The notes under the pieces are model-generated. The model did not search any database, was not told where the DNA came from, and was given only the letters and a program-made list of their open reading frames with translations. This document shows positions 1 through 6,862 of a stretch of 10,724 bases of DNA, piece after piece. This DNA comes from Bacteroidota bacterium. GTDB taxonomy: Bacteria; Bacteroidota; Bacteroidia; B-17B0; Aurantibacillaceae. The stretch lies in the NCBI GenBank assembly GCA_005800865.1, contig SYEI01000386.1:1-10724 (forward strand). Reading direction: 5' to 3'. A program made the position numbers and the translations under genes. Position 1 is the stretch's first letter, and the number at the start of each line of letters is the position of its first letter.

Positions 1-2
1 CA

Positions 3-662
3 AAAGTTTTACAAGCTGGAAATTTAGATGTTGCAAATTTTATTGAGACAACAAAAACGTATTTAGAAAACAACCAAAGTTACAGAGAAGAAATTTTTGA
101 TTGTCATAAGTTGAAGGTTACTGAAAATGAAGTAAACTACAATTCTTTAAGTGCTAGCAACATCATTTTTTGTGACGGGCATTTAATCACTCAAAACTCT
201 TATTTTAATTGGATACCAATGAAGCCTGCCAAAGGTGAGGTTTTAACGATACGTAGTACAGCGCTAAAATTAAAACAAGATATTTTAAATAAAGGTTTTT
301 TTATCATGCCGTTGGGGAATGATTTGTATAAAGTTGGTGCCACCTATGAATGGGAACAACTAAATGACATTCCCACCGAAAAAGGGAAAGACGAATTACT
401 GAAAAAACTAAATTCTGTTCTGACTTCGCCTTATCAAATCGTCTCTCATGATGCAGGAGTTAGGCCATCAGTGATTGACAGGCGACCTGTTGTTGGCCAT
501 CACCCACAATATAAAAACCTATACATATTTAATGGATTAGGAACAAAAGCTGTGATGTTAGCGCCTTATTTTGCCAAACAACTGGTTTCAAATATTCAAA
601 ACGAAATGCCTATTGATGAGGAAGTAAATCCGAATCGGTTTAGGAGTAATTTAGTTGAATGA
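3..662 (+). CDS. FAD-dependent oxidoreductase, DAO family (C-terminal part)
   Basis: The reading frame is open from base 3, so this is the last 219 residues of a gene starting before the window; the TTG at 111 is internal and not a start. The sequence fits the substrate-side half of the DAO fold (PF01266; glycine oxidase, D-amino-acid dehydrogenase and relatives): a segment with P-A-K-G-E-V near base 220-240, then a P-L-G-N-D-L-Y-K-V-G-A-T-Y-E-W strand pair, and near the end G-V-R-P-S...D-R-R-P-V-V-G-H-H-P followed by N-G-L-G-T-K-A, the C-terminal region that closes over the FAD. The N-terminal Rossmann GxGxxG motif must lie upstream of the window. Family members oxidise an amine or amino acid with FAD; the substrate cannot be told from this half. 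Family call is strong, exact enzyme unknown. Confidence 0.85.
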   Translation, partial: KVLQAGNLDVANFIETTKTYLENNQSYREEIFDCHKLKVTENEVNYNSLSASNIIFCDGHLITQNSYFNWIPMKPAKGEVLTIRSTALKLKQDILNKGFFIMPLGNDLYKVGATYEWEQLNDIPTEKGKDELLKKLNSVLTSPYQIVSHDAGVRPSVIDRRPVVGHHPQYKNLYIFNGLGTKAVMLAPYFAKQLVSNIQNEMPIDEEVNPNRFRSNLVE

Positions 663-663
663 G

Positions 664-696
664 AGATTTTACAAAAATCTAACAGATTTACCTGTT
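664..696 (+). terminator. two small hairpins after the oxidoreductase stop (candidate terminator)
   Basis: Two bases after the stop codon, AGATTTT (664-670) pairs with AAAATCT (674-680) over a three-base loop. Directly after it, AACAG (681-685) pairs with CTGTT (692-696) over a six-base loop and is followed by a T/A-rich run. Both stems are short and AT-rich and there is no clean U-tract, so this is a weak terminator candidate separating the oxidoreductase from the next gene. Confidence 0.25.
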
Positions 697-755
697 TATA
701 ATTAAACTCTAGCATTATAAAAATTATTTTTAAATTGTGTTTCCTTAATTCCACT

Positions 756-3728
756 ATGAAGGCTTCATTTTTTAAACTAATTCTTTTAACACTATTTCAA
801 GTAGTAGGTTTTAGTTTTTTTGCGCAACAAAAAGATAGTCTAGTGCCAAAACCTGCTGAAGTAAAAGAAGATTTGAATGCAAAAAGAAATCGCAAATACT
901 TTTACTTCATTTCTACACGCTTAAGCGATGATGATAAATACGATATTTTTAAAACTACTCCCGGTACCGCTCCTGCATTAATTGTTATTAGAGGTCAATT
1001 TGAAATTATTGGGAATCCCAATGAAAAAAAAGCAAAAATTAGTGTGTATAATGCTTCAAATAATGAACTAGTAGGCATTTACAATACAAGTCCGTATACA
1101 GGTAAATACTTATTGATTTTAGCTCCTAATATCAAATATCAATTTAAAGTAGAAGCCTCTGGCTATGGTTCTCCTCAGGAAATTGTAGAAATCCCATTAA
1201 AAATTGATTACGAAATTTGCCAACAAGATATAAAAGTTAAACTGAACGAAAAAAACAAACCCTTATTAATCATCAAAAGTTTTTTTGCTGATGAAAACGA
1301 AAAAGTAGTTTACTTAAAATCATTTGTGGATACTGCTAAAGTTAATGAAAACATCGCTGCTTCAGAAGAACTAACGAAACAGGTTGACAAAAACGGTAAA
1401 TTGTATTCAAACATTGATGAACTCGTTAAAAAACAATTAGAAGAAGAAAAGAAAAAACCCGAAGAAGCACTCGCTGCATTTAAAGCCAATGATTTTGAAA
1501 AAGCATTGTCCCTTTATGAAACACTTTTAAAAAATGATCCAGGCGATCCTTTCATGAATTATTATTATGGTGTTTGTTTATTCAAATTAAATTTAAATAA
1601 AGCAAAAGTCATCAACTCGCTATTAGTTGCTACTGGTATTAAAGAAATTCCTGCCGACGTTTGGTTTTATTTAGGAAAAGCTTACCATTTATCTTACTTA
1701 TTTAATGACGCTATCAAAGCCTTTGAGCAGTATAAAGCTCGCGTAAAACCATACGATTTTGAAGGAAACTATGGCCCGCTATTAATTAAAAATTGCATGA
1801 GCGGCAGTATGCTCATGAGTGATCAAGTAAATGTAGAAGTAGTAAAACGCACACCTATTCAATTAGAAAACTTATTATCAAACTACAATCCTGATTTAGT
1901 AAATGAAATCGTAAAAGTGAAAACTGATTTTTTTGCTTCTACTATTGATAAGAAAAAACAAATCCCTCTTTTAATGTGTAGTACAAACCCTCGCGAATAC
2001 TATCAAGTAAGCTACGGAGAAAAAGAACAAAATCACACAGACCTATATAAAAACACCTTATTGCCAAATGGTGCCTTTAGTCCAAATCAATACATTGGTA
2101 TGGGTCCCGAAATAAATAGTCCTTATGACGAAAACTACCCCTACTTATCTAAAGATGGAAACACTTTATATTTTTCTTCAAAAGGACATAATAGTATGGG
2201 AGGTTACGATATTTTTAAAATCACTCGAAAAGACAGCATTTCTCCTTGGTCGAAACCACAAAACTTAGGTTATCCCATTAACTCAACCTATGATGATATT
2301 TTGTTTATCCCTGATGAATCAAATCAAACTGCCTCTTATTGCACCAACAGAAAAAATAATAGTTACGAGTACACACAAATAAAATTACCACAACAAGAAT
2401 TAGCAAGCTCTATAATTAAGGGTCAATTCAGTACCCTTGATTCTATTCCAAGTAAAGAAGCCTATATTACTATTTACAATTCCAATACCGGTGAAATTTC
2501 GGGCGTTTATAAAACAAATCCAAATACGGGATTATATTTAATGATATTAAACTCAGGAACTAGATATGATATATCGGTTGAAGCAGAAGGTTATTCCGAA
2601 CAAAAAGGATCGTTTGATGTGCCTGATAAAAAAGGTGAGTTTGAATTAAAACAAACCATTAAACTACAAACCATCGCTGGCAATAAAACGATTAAAGTAG
2701 CAAACTACTTTACTGAAGCTGAAGCAGCAAAAATATCTTTTGACGCCGCGCCAACAAAAACTACAAGTACGATAGCTGCAAAGCCTGGCGATAAACCTAC
2801 CGCTGCAGCTGCCGTTGCGAAAATTAAAAAGCCAAAACGTACGCCTGAAGAAGCACTCAAAGACCAAGAAGATTTAAAATTAGCGCTTCAATTGTATGAC
2901 CAACAAGTTTATCAGGAAGCAGCTTTAGTATACCAAAACTTAGATTTATTTATCGACTTACAACCTATAGACGCATACCGTTATGGTGTATGTTTGTTTA
3001 ATACTAAGAAAGATAAAACTAATTGCATTTTAGCTTTAGAATCATGTGTGAATGATAAAACAGTGCCAATTGATGTGTATTACTTTTTAGCTAAATCTAA
3101 TCATGCCAGTTACCGTTTTAATACTGCTATCAACTATTATAAAAAATATATGGCAGTTTGTAAGCCAGAAGATATTAAATTACTGAAAATTGAAGAAGAA
3201 ATTGTTCATTGTCGTAGTGGAATAAAACTAGTAAACAATCCAGTGGTATTAGAAGTATATAATAGAAAGCATGTTGATTTAAATGCGATACAAAACTCAT
3301 TAACACAATTAGAATCAGGGGGAAAAGTTTTAGTGATTACAGATGATATGCGATCTGAAATTGATAAAAAGAAAGAGTTTAAATCGTTGTTATTTTTAAC
3401 TGCCGACAAAAGCACCCTTTTATATTCTAGCTACGGTGATGACGAATCACATGGAAAAGATATTTACATGTTGAAAAAGATGGCAAATGGTAAATGGGCG
3501 CCATTACCACAAAATATTACCAACATCAACAGTCCATTAGATGAGGAGTATCCATCCTTATCTAAAGATGGAAAAACACTCTATTTTTCTTCAAAGGGTT
3601 ACGAAAACATGGGAGAATATGACATCTTTAAAAGTGTGTGGGACGAAAAAATGGAAACATGGACGGCTCCAGTCAATTTGGGTTCGCCTATAAATTCACC
3701 TTTCGACGATATTTATTTTCTAGAATAA
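756..3728 (+). CDS. secreted TPR/PD40-propeller protein with duplicated module
   Basis: A 990-residue exported protein. I start it at the ATG at 756, because this gives a typical signal peptide (K2, K7, hydrophobic 8-22, cleavage after F-F-A23 before Q-Q); the TTG 21 bases upstream would add a non-signal-like tail. No lipobox Cys is present. After cleavage: a short strand segment (46-66, ends Y-D-I-F-K), a carboxypeptidase-regulatory-like beta-sandwich (about 79-162), TPR-like helices (about 236-353), three PD40/WD40-like blades (about 405-547), then a second beta-sandwich (about 555-640), a Lys/Ala/Pro-rich linker (about 666-697), second TPR region (698-825) and three more blades (about 877-990). 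Typical PD40 motifs Y-P-x-L-S-K-D-G-x-T-L-Y-F-S-S-K-G occur at 461 and in the second copy. This resembles the PorE/OmpA-like proteins of Bacteroidota minus the peptidoglycan-binding OmpA domain. A periplasmic or surface scaffold role is inference. Confidence 0.85.
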   Translation: MKASFFKLILLTLFQVVGFSFFAQQKDSLVPKPAEVKEDLNAKRNRKYFYFISTRLSDDDKYDIFKTTPGTAPALIVIRGQFEIIGNPNEKKAKISVYNASNNELVGIYNTSPYTGKYLLILAPNIKYQFKVEASGYGSPQEIVEIPLKIDYEICQQDIKVKLNEKNKPLLIIKSFFADENEKVVYLKSFVDTAKVNENIAASEELTKQVDKNGKLYSNIDELVKKQLEEEKKKPEEALAAFKANDFEKALSLYETLLKNDPGDPFMNYYYGVCLFKLNLNKAKVINSLLVATGIKEIPADVWFYLGKAYHLSYLFNDAIKAFEQYKARVKPYDFEGNYGPLLIKNCMSGSMLMSDQVNVEVVKRTPIQLENLLSNYNPDLVNEIVKVKTDFFASTIDKKKQIPLLMCSTNPREYYQVSYGEKEQNHTDLYKNTLLPNGAFSPNQYIGMGPEINSPYDENYPYLSKDGNTLYFSSKGHNSMGGYDIFKITRKDSISPWSKPQNLGYPINSTYDDILFIPDESNQTASYCTNRKNNSYEYTQIKLPQQELASSIIKGQFSTLDSIPSKEAYITIYNSNTGEISGVYKTNPNTGLYLMILNSGTRYDISVEAEGYSEQKGSFDVPDKKGEFELKQTIKLQTIAGNKTIKVANYFTEAEAAKISFDAAPTKTTSTIAAKPGDKPTAAAAVAKIKKPKRTPEEALKDQEDLKLALQLYDQQVYQEAALVYQNLDLFIDLQPIDAYRYGVCLFNTKKDKTNCILALESCVNDKTVPIDVYYFLAKSNHASYRFNTAINYYKKYMAVCKPEDIKLLKIEEEIVHCRSGIKLVNNPVVLEVYNRKHVDLNAIQNSLTQLESGGKVLVITDDMRSEIDKKKEFKSLLFLTADKSTLLYSSYGDDESHGKDIYMLKKMANGKWAPLPQNITNINSPLDEEYPSLSKDGKTLYFSSKGYENMGEYDIFKSVWDEKMETWTAPVNLGSPINSPFDDIYFLE
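891..953 (+). other. N-terminal strand that may close the C-terminal PD40 blade
   Basis: Residues 46-66 of the PD40 protein (Y-F-Y-F-I-S-T-R ... Y-D-I-F-K) look like the second half of a PD40 blade without its first half. The protein's last residues (N-L-G-S-P-I-N-S-P-F-D-D-I-Y-F-L-E) are the first half of such a blade and stop there. In the first module the same first half (503 onward) is followed by a second half near 525-547 that aligns with residues 46-66. Joining the two ends would give one whole blade. Confidence 0.5.
990..2396 (+). repeat. module 1 of the PD40 protein internal duplication
   Basis: This copy runs beta-sandwich (I-R-G-Q-F at residue 78-82), TPR-like helices (Y-Y-G-V-C-L-F, then W-F-Y-L-G-K-A-Y-H-L-S-Y) and three PD40 blades. 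It matches 2412-3728 in the same order along its whole length. Identity survives at DNA level in places: an 18-base identical stretch at 2144-2161 and 3557-3574, a 14-base one at 2169-2182 and 3582-3595 (both offset 1413 bases, in frame), and a 12-base one at 1461-1472 and 2847-2858. Confidence 0.8.
2412..3728 (+). repeat. module 2 of the PD40 protein internal duplication
   Basis: Second copy of the module: beta-sandwich starting I-K-G-Q-F at residue 554, TPR-like helices (Y-R-Y-G-V-C-L-F, Y-Y-F-L-A-K-S-N-H-A-S-Y), an E-I-D-K-K-K segment also present as T-I-D-K-K-K in copy 1, and three blades. It differs from copy 1 by the inserted Lys/Ala/Pro-rich linker (2750-2845) and by lacking the second half of its last blade. 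Confidence 0.8.
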
Positions 3729-3745
3729 TCCCCGTTAAATACTTT

Positions 3746-3753
3746 TAGTTTTG
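3746..3753 (+). promoter_or_regulatory. -7 box (TAnnTTTG) for the retropepsin/rimK/astE-like operon
   Basis: TAGTTTTG matches the Bacteroidota -7 consensus TAnnTTTG exactly and lies 32 bases before the ATG at 3786, which would give a leader of roughly 25 bases. No TTG -33 box is visible at the expected spacing. The leader begins in a four-fold AATT run (3755-3770); CCCC at 3730-3733 and GGGG at 3772-3775 flank the whole element. Confidence 0.45.
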
Positions 3754-3785
3754 CAATTAATTAATTAATTTGGGGCTAGTATTAT

Positions 3786-4226
3786 ATGCTAGCTAAACCT
3801 CATAAACTAAAAATTATTGGAAGAAGAGAATACGTCAATTTTCCTCTTTTAAATATTGAACATGTTGAAGCAAAAATAGACACGGGTGCATATACCTGCG
3901 CTATCGATTGCAATCATATTGAAATAAAACATGAGGGTAATAAAAAAATATTAAGCTTTCGTTTATTTAATAATGAAATCTATAAGGTAGAAGAATTTAC
4001 ACGAAAAAAAATAAAAAATTCGTTTGGCGAAATGGAAGAACGTTATATCATCAAAACTTTAATTTCGATTGGAAAAAAACGCATTAAAACAACTATATCC
4101 TTAAGCGACAGAGGCAACATGCGTTACCCAGTGCTCATTGGAAGACGATTACTTAAAGGAAAATTCATCATAGATGTGAATTTAATTTACACCAATGGCT
4201 TACATTTAAATACTTTATTAAAATAA
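3786..4226 (+). CDS. retropepsin-like aspartic protease, PF05618 family (RimB-like)
   Basis: A 146-residue cytoplasmic protein with no signal peptide. It begins with the family-typical K-L-K-I-I-G-R-R-E and then carries the catalytic-type motif D32-T-G-A35, and near the C-terminus the Y-P-V-L-I-G-R-R segment (114-121), equivalent to the hydrophobic-hydrophobic-Gly element of retropepsins; both are expected in a single-domain aspartic protease that works as a dimer. PF05618 is historically labelled 'ATP-dependent zinc protease', but no zinc motif is visible here. A relative, RimB, sits beside rimK in Pseudomonas, and here rimK also follows, 105 bases downstream on the same strand. The target is unknown; processing of a RimK substrate or of its glutamate tail is an inference from context. 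Length is normal for the family. Confidence 0.85.
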   Translation: MLAKPHKLKIIGRREYVNFPLLNIEHVEAKIDTGAYTCAIDCNHIEIKHEGNKKILSFRLFNNEIYKVEEFTRKKIKNSFGEMEERYIIKTLISIGKKRIKTTISLSDRGNMRYPVLIGRRLLKGKFIIDVNLIYTNGLHLNTLLK

Positions 4227-4251
4227 AATATTAAAAAGATTAAAAATGAAA

Positions 4252-4296
4252 TATTCATCATACCTACATATTTAAAACAAATGATAATGATGAATA
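4252..4296. repeat. 10-bp inverted repeat between retropepsin gene and rimK
   Basis: TATTCATCAT (4252-4261) is exactly complementary to ATGATGAATA (4287-4296) across a 25-base loop, in the 105-base gap before rimK. There is no following T-run, so it does not look like an intrinsic terminator. It could be an RNA structure or a protein site affecting rimK expression, or chance in AT-rich DNA. I see no TAnnTTTG promoter in this gap, so rimK is probably read from the promoter upstream of 3786. Confidence 0.35.
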
Positions 4297-4331
4297 AACC
4301 ATTTGACAATTAGAAACAATAAAATCAACAA

Positions 4332-5222
4332 ATGAAAATTGCTATTTTATCTCGAAACAAGAATCTTTACTCTACTAAACGTTTAATAGAAGCAGCAGAA
4401 TTACGCGGACATGAAGTGTTATTATTAGATCACATGAAATGTGTATTGGTAATCGAACAGAGTCGTCCACATATTTATTATAACGGAAAAGAAGTAACAG
4501 ATGTCAACGCCGTAATTCCTCGTATTGGCGCAAGTGCAACATTCTATGGCTCTGCAGTTGTTCGTCAGTTTGAGATGATGAAAATTTTTACAGCAGTTGA
4601 ATCACAAGCTTTAGTGCGCTCAAGAGATAAATTACGCAGCTTACAAATATTAGCACGTGCTGGTATTGGCATGCCAAAATCTGCCTTTGCTAACGAACCA
4701 AAAGACATTGAATCGGTAATTGCTAGTATTGGTGGTGCACCATGCGTAGTTAAATTATTAGAAGGTACTCAAGGTATTGGTGTTATTTTAGCGGAAAATG
4801 ATAAAGCCGCTAAATCAGTAATTGAAGCTTTTTTAAAACTGGATGCAAATATGTTAGTACAAGAATATATCAAGGAATCGAAAGGTGCTGATATACGTGT
4901 ATTTGTAGTGGATGGACAAATTGTAGGTGCCATGAAACGCCAAGCAAAAGAAGGTGAATTTAGAAGTAATTTACACCGAGGCGGTACGGCTTCATTAATT
5001 CAATTATCTGCCGAAGAAAGAGCTACTGCTATTAAATCAGCAAAAAAATTAGGATTAGGTATTGCTGGTGTTGATTTATTGCAAAGTGACAGAGGACCTT
5101 TAGTAATGGAAGTAAATTCATCGCCAGGACTAGAAGGTATTGAAGGCGCTACAGGTATTGATATTGCTAGCAAAATTATTGAGTACGTAGAGCGTAACGA
5201 ATTTAATGCGCCAGGGCAATAA
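4332..5222 (+). CDS. rimK: RimK, ATP-dependent glutamate ligase
   Basis: ATP-grasp enzyme that in E. coli adds glutamates to the C-terminus of ribosomal protein S6 and can also make poly-alpha-glutamate. At 296 residues it is full length and co-linear with E. coli RimK: start [14 protein letters not shown] at 61-66, F-Y-G and R-Q-F-E-M-M following, S-R-D-K-L-R-S before the ATP-grasp core, nucleotide-binding K141 with E144-G-T-Q-G-I-G150, V-Q-E-Y-I-K, substrate-side R211-S-N-L-H-R-G-G218, and metal ligands D248, E260 and N262 within [13 protein letters not shown]. Cytoplasmic. The stop TAA shares its last base with the ATG of the next gene (TAATG), which suggests translational coupling. Whether S6 of this organism ends in a suitable acceptor is not visible, so the true substrate is open; the enzyme call is secure. 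Confidence 0.97.
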   Translation: MKIAILSRNKNLYSTKRLIEAAELRGHEVLLLDHMKCVLVIEQSRPHIYYNGKEVTDVNAVIPRIGASATFYGSAVVRQFEMMKIFTAVESQALVRSRDKLRSLQILARAGIGMPKSAFANEPKDIESVIASIGGAPCVVKLLEGTQGIGVILAENDKAAKSVIEAFLKLDANMLVQEYIKESKGADIRVFVVDGQIVGAMKRQAKEGEFRSNLHRGGTASLIQLSAEERATAIKSAKKLGLGIAGVDLLQSDRGPLVMEVNSSPGLEGIEGATGIDIASKIIEYVERNEFNAPGQ

Positions 5223-6166
5223 TGGAAGATTTCATCATCAACTCACAAACTATTAGTGCAGGAGAAAACAAGCAAATTGTTTTAAACTCATATGAACTTC
5301 ACACAAAAACTAAAATAGAAATTCCTGTTTTTGTTTTTAGAAGTAAGAAAAAAGGCCCTACTCTATTGCTATCGGCTGGTATGCACGGCGAGGAAACCAA
5401 TGGCATTGAGATTATCAGAAAAATAATTACGCGCGATGAAATTAAAAACCTGAACTGCGGAAATGTGATTGCTATCCCCGTTATTAATAGTGTGTCGTTT
5501 TTATTTGGTAGTAGAGATTTACCAGATGGCAGAGATTTGAATCGTTGTTTTCCAGGAAATAAAAATGGTTCTTTTGGAAGCCGTATTGCATATGATTTAA
5601 TGAAGCATATTGTTCCATTAATTGATTTTGGAATTGATTTTCATACAGGTGGCGCCAAGATTAGTAATAGCCCGCAAATACGCTGTGTGTTTGAGTTCCC
5701 AGAGAATGTGGCTTTAGCCGAAAAATTTTCTCCCCCTTTAATTATAGATAGTAGTTATAGAGAAGGAACTTTTAGAAAAGAAGCTGCTAAAAAAAACAAA
5801 CCAATTTTAGTATACGAAGGCGGAGAGAGTTTGCGCTTTGATTATACTGCTATTAACGAAGGTGTGAATGGTTGTTTACGACTTATGAAAAGCTACCACA
5901 TGATTAATAATGACACGCCAAAAAATCATTCGGTTAAAATTACTAAAGACACTTGGATAAGAGCGCATACAAGCGGCTTGTTTCATATGAACAGAATGAA
6001 CGGTTCCTATGTATCAAAAAACGATTTATTAGGTGTTATTTGCAATCCTTTTGGCGATATCGAACACAAAGTGCTTTCAACCGCTGATGGTTATATTGTA
6101 GGTATCAATAATCAGCCAGTCGTTAATCAAGGCGATGCTTTGATTCACATTGGGATGGAAGGGTAA
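5222..6166 (+). CDS. AstE/AspA-family M14 zinc carboxypeptidase or deacylase
   Basis: A 314-residue cytoplasmic protein of the succinylglutamate desuccinylase/aspartoacylase family (PF04952). Zinc ligands and catalytic residues are in place: H55-G-E-E58 (HxxE), R104-D-L-N-R-x-F-P-G112, D139-F-H141-T-G-G, and E199 or E202 in Y-E-G-G-E. After about residue 235 comes a beta-rich domain (R-A-H-T-S-G-L-F ... S-T-A-D-G-Y-I-V-G) like the C-terminal beta-barrel of these enzymes. Members remove an acyl group from an amino acid or act as carboxypeptidases on small peptides. There is no arginine-catabolism (ast) gene nearby, so the AstE name should not be transferred. Overlapping rimK by one base, it is a natural candidate for trimming C-terminal glutamates, as M14 deglutamylases do in eukaryotes; this role is inferred. 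Confidence 0.88.
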   Translation: MEDFIINSQTISAGENKQIVLNSYELHTKTKIEIPVFVFRSKKKGPTLLLSAGMHGEETNGIEIIRKIITRDEIKNLNCGNVIAIPVINSVSFLFGSRDLPDGRDLNRCFPGNKNGSFGSRIAYDLMKHIVPLIDFGIDFHTGGAKISNSPQIRCVFEFPENVALAEKFSPPLIIDSSYREGTFRKEAAKKNKPILVYEGGESLRFDYTAINEGVNGCLRLMKSYHMINNDTPKNHSVKITKDTWIRAHTSGLFHMNRMNGSYVSKNDLLGVICNPFGDIEHKVLSTADGYIVGINNQPVVNQGDALIHIGMEG

Positions 6167-6167
6167 T

Positions 6168-6782
6168 TTACTCCGCCACAACCTTATCTCTTAAACCATT
6201 GGAGTCAATCCAATTATCAAGAGCTAGTTTAAATTCAGAGTTTTCGCTCATCATATCGGTGCGAAGGGTAATGGTTTTTTTATTATAGTTTACAAAATAC
6301 ATCAAGCCGTGGCGCGCTTCAATTTTTTGAATTTCTTTAGCACTGGTCATGTCAATTTTATTAGTCGATAATACTAACTGATCGTCTTCTAGAGCTACAA
6401 AACAAAGATCTTTCATGTATCTCCAAGTCGTTACAACAATCTCTGTAAAAGCAATTAAAAAACACACAAAAGCCATATATTTAATAATGCTGCGTCCTGA
6501 GTAAAATAATAAAACGCCAATACATATAAATGAAATTATTTTAATAATACGTTTCGCTAAAAAACCATCGGTGAAATAAATAAATTTCTTCGTTTCTTTT
6601 TTTACTTGAGATAATGCATAAGCTTCGTAACAAGATGATAAGACATATAAGGTTCCCAGGCCATAAAATAAATACCAAATTTCTTTAAAGCCAATGTGCT
6701 GTGTAAACATAAACACTAAACTGATGGTGATTAAAGTCAACAGAATAATATTTTTTAAAAGAATTGCGAAAAGAGATTTCAT
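6168..6782 (-). CDS. four-helix membrane protein with cytoplasmic C-terminal domain, function unknown
   Basis: I do not recognise this 204-residue protein. It has four hydrophobic segments (about 8-26, 35-57, 79-96, 99-120), then a soluble domain of about 84 residues with alternating beta-like stretches (L-C-F-V-A-L-E, Q-L-V-L-S, I-Q-K-I-E-A-R, K-K-T-I-T-L-R) ending in a helix. That pattern resembles small PH-like domains attached to bacterial inner-membrane anchors, but no diagnostic motif is present. By the positive-inside rule the basic linker V-K-K-E-T-K-K (60-66) and the C-terminal domain are likely cytoplasmic. It lies 80 bases downstream of lipA on the same strand, so it may be the last gene of that transcript. 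Its stop codon is separated by a single base from that of the convergent M14 peptidase gene. Confidence 0.75.
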   Translation of the reverse strand: MKSLFAILLKNIILLTLITISLVFMFTQHIGFKEIWYLFYGLGTLYVLSSCYEAYALSQVKKETKKFIYFTDGFLAKRIIKIISFICIGVLLFYSGRSIIKYMAFVCFLIAFTEIVVTTWRYMKDLCFVALEDDQLVLSTNKIDMTSAKEIQKIEARHGLMYFVNYNKKTITLRTDMMSENSEFKLALDNWIDSNGLRDKVVAE

Positions 6783-6830
6783 TAATTAAGTTTCTGGTTA
6801 CAAGTTTAAAGCTTCATTTATTATTTATTC

Positions 6831-6851
6831 GTGACTGAGGCTCTATGTCAC
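6831..6851. repeat. inverted repeat GTGAC/GTCAC after lipA
   Basis: GTGAC (6831-6835) and GTCAC (6847-6851) are separated by 11 bases in the 80-base gap between lipA and the downstream membrane-protein gene. It is one of the few GC-bearing spots in this gap. There is no T-run on either side on either strand, so an intrinsic terminator is unlikely; a partial attenuator or processing hairpin is possible. Confidence 0.3.
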
Positions 6852-6862
6852 AATAATAAAAA

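Noticed and set aside
735..755. TTG start for the PD40 protein
   Set aside because: The extra seven residues precede a complete signal peptide; the ATG at 756 is the natural start.
3755..3770. Four-fold AATT tandem as a phase-variable microsatellite
   Set aside because: Only four units of a self-complementary 4-mer in AT-rich DNA; no sign that length change would alter a frame, though it sits in the leader of the retropepsin gene.
4303..4308. TTGACA as a sigma-70 -35 box before rimK
   Set aside because: No -10 or TAnnTTTG partner at workable spacing before the start codon, and Bacteroidota promoters use a different consensus.
4246..4313. Two mini-ORFs (9 and 8 codons; 4246-4275 and 4287-4313) before rimK, as possible leader peptides
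   Set aside because: No regulatory codon run or alternative hairpins; such short frames are expected by chance.
5222..6166. Naming the M14 gene astE (arginine succinyltransferase pathway)
   Set aside because: No astA, astB, astC or astD genes are adjacent; the context is rimK, so the pathway name is not supported.
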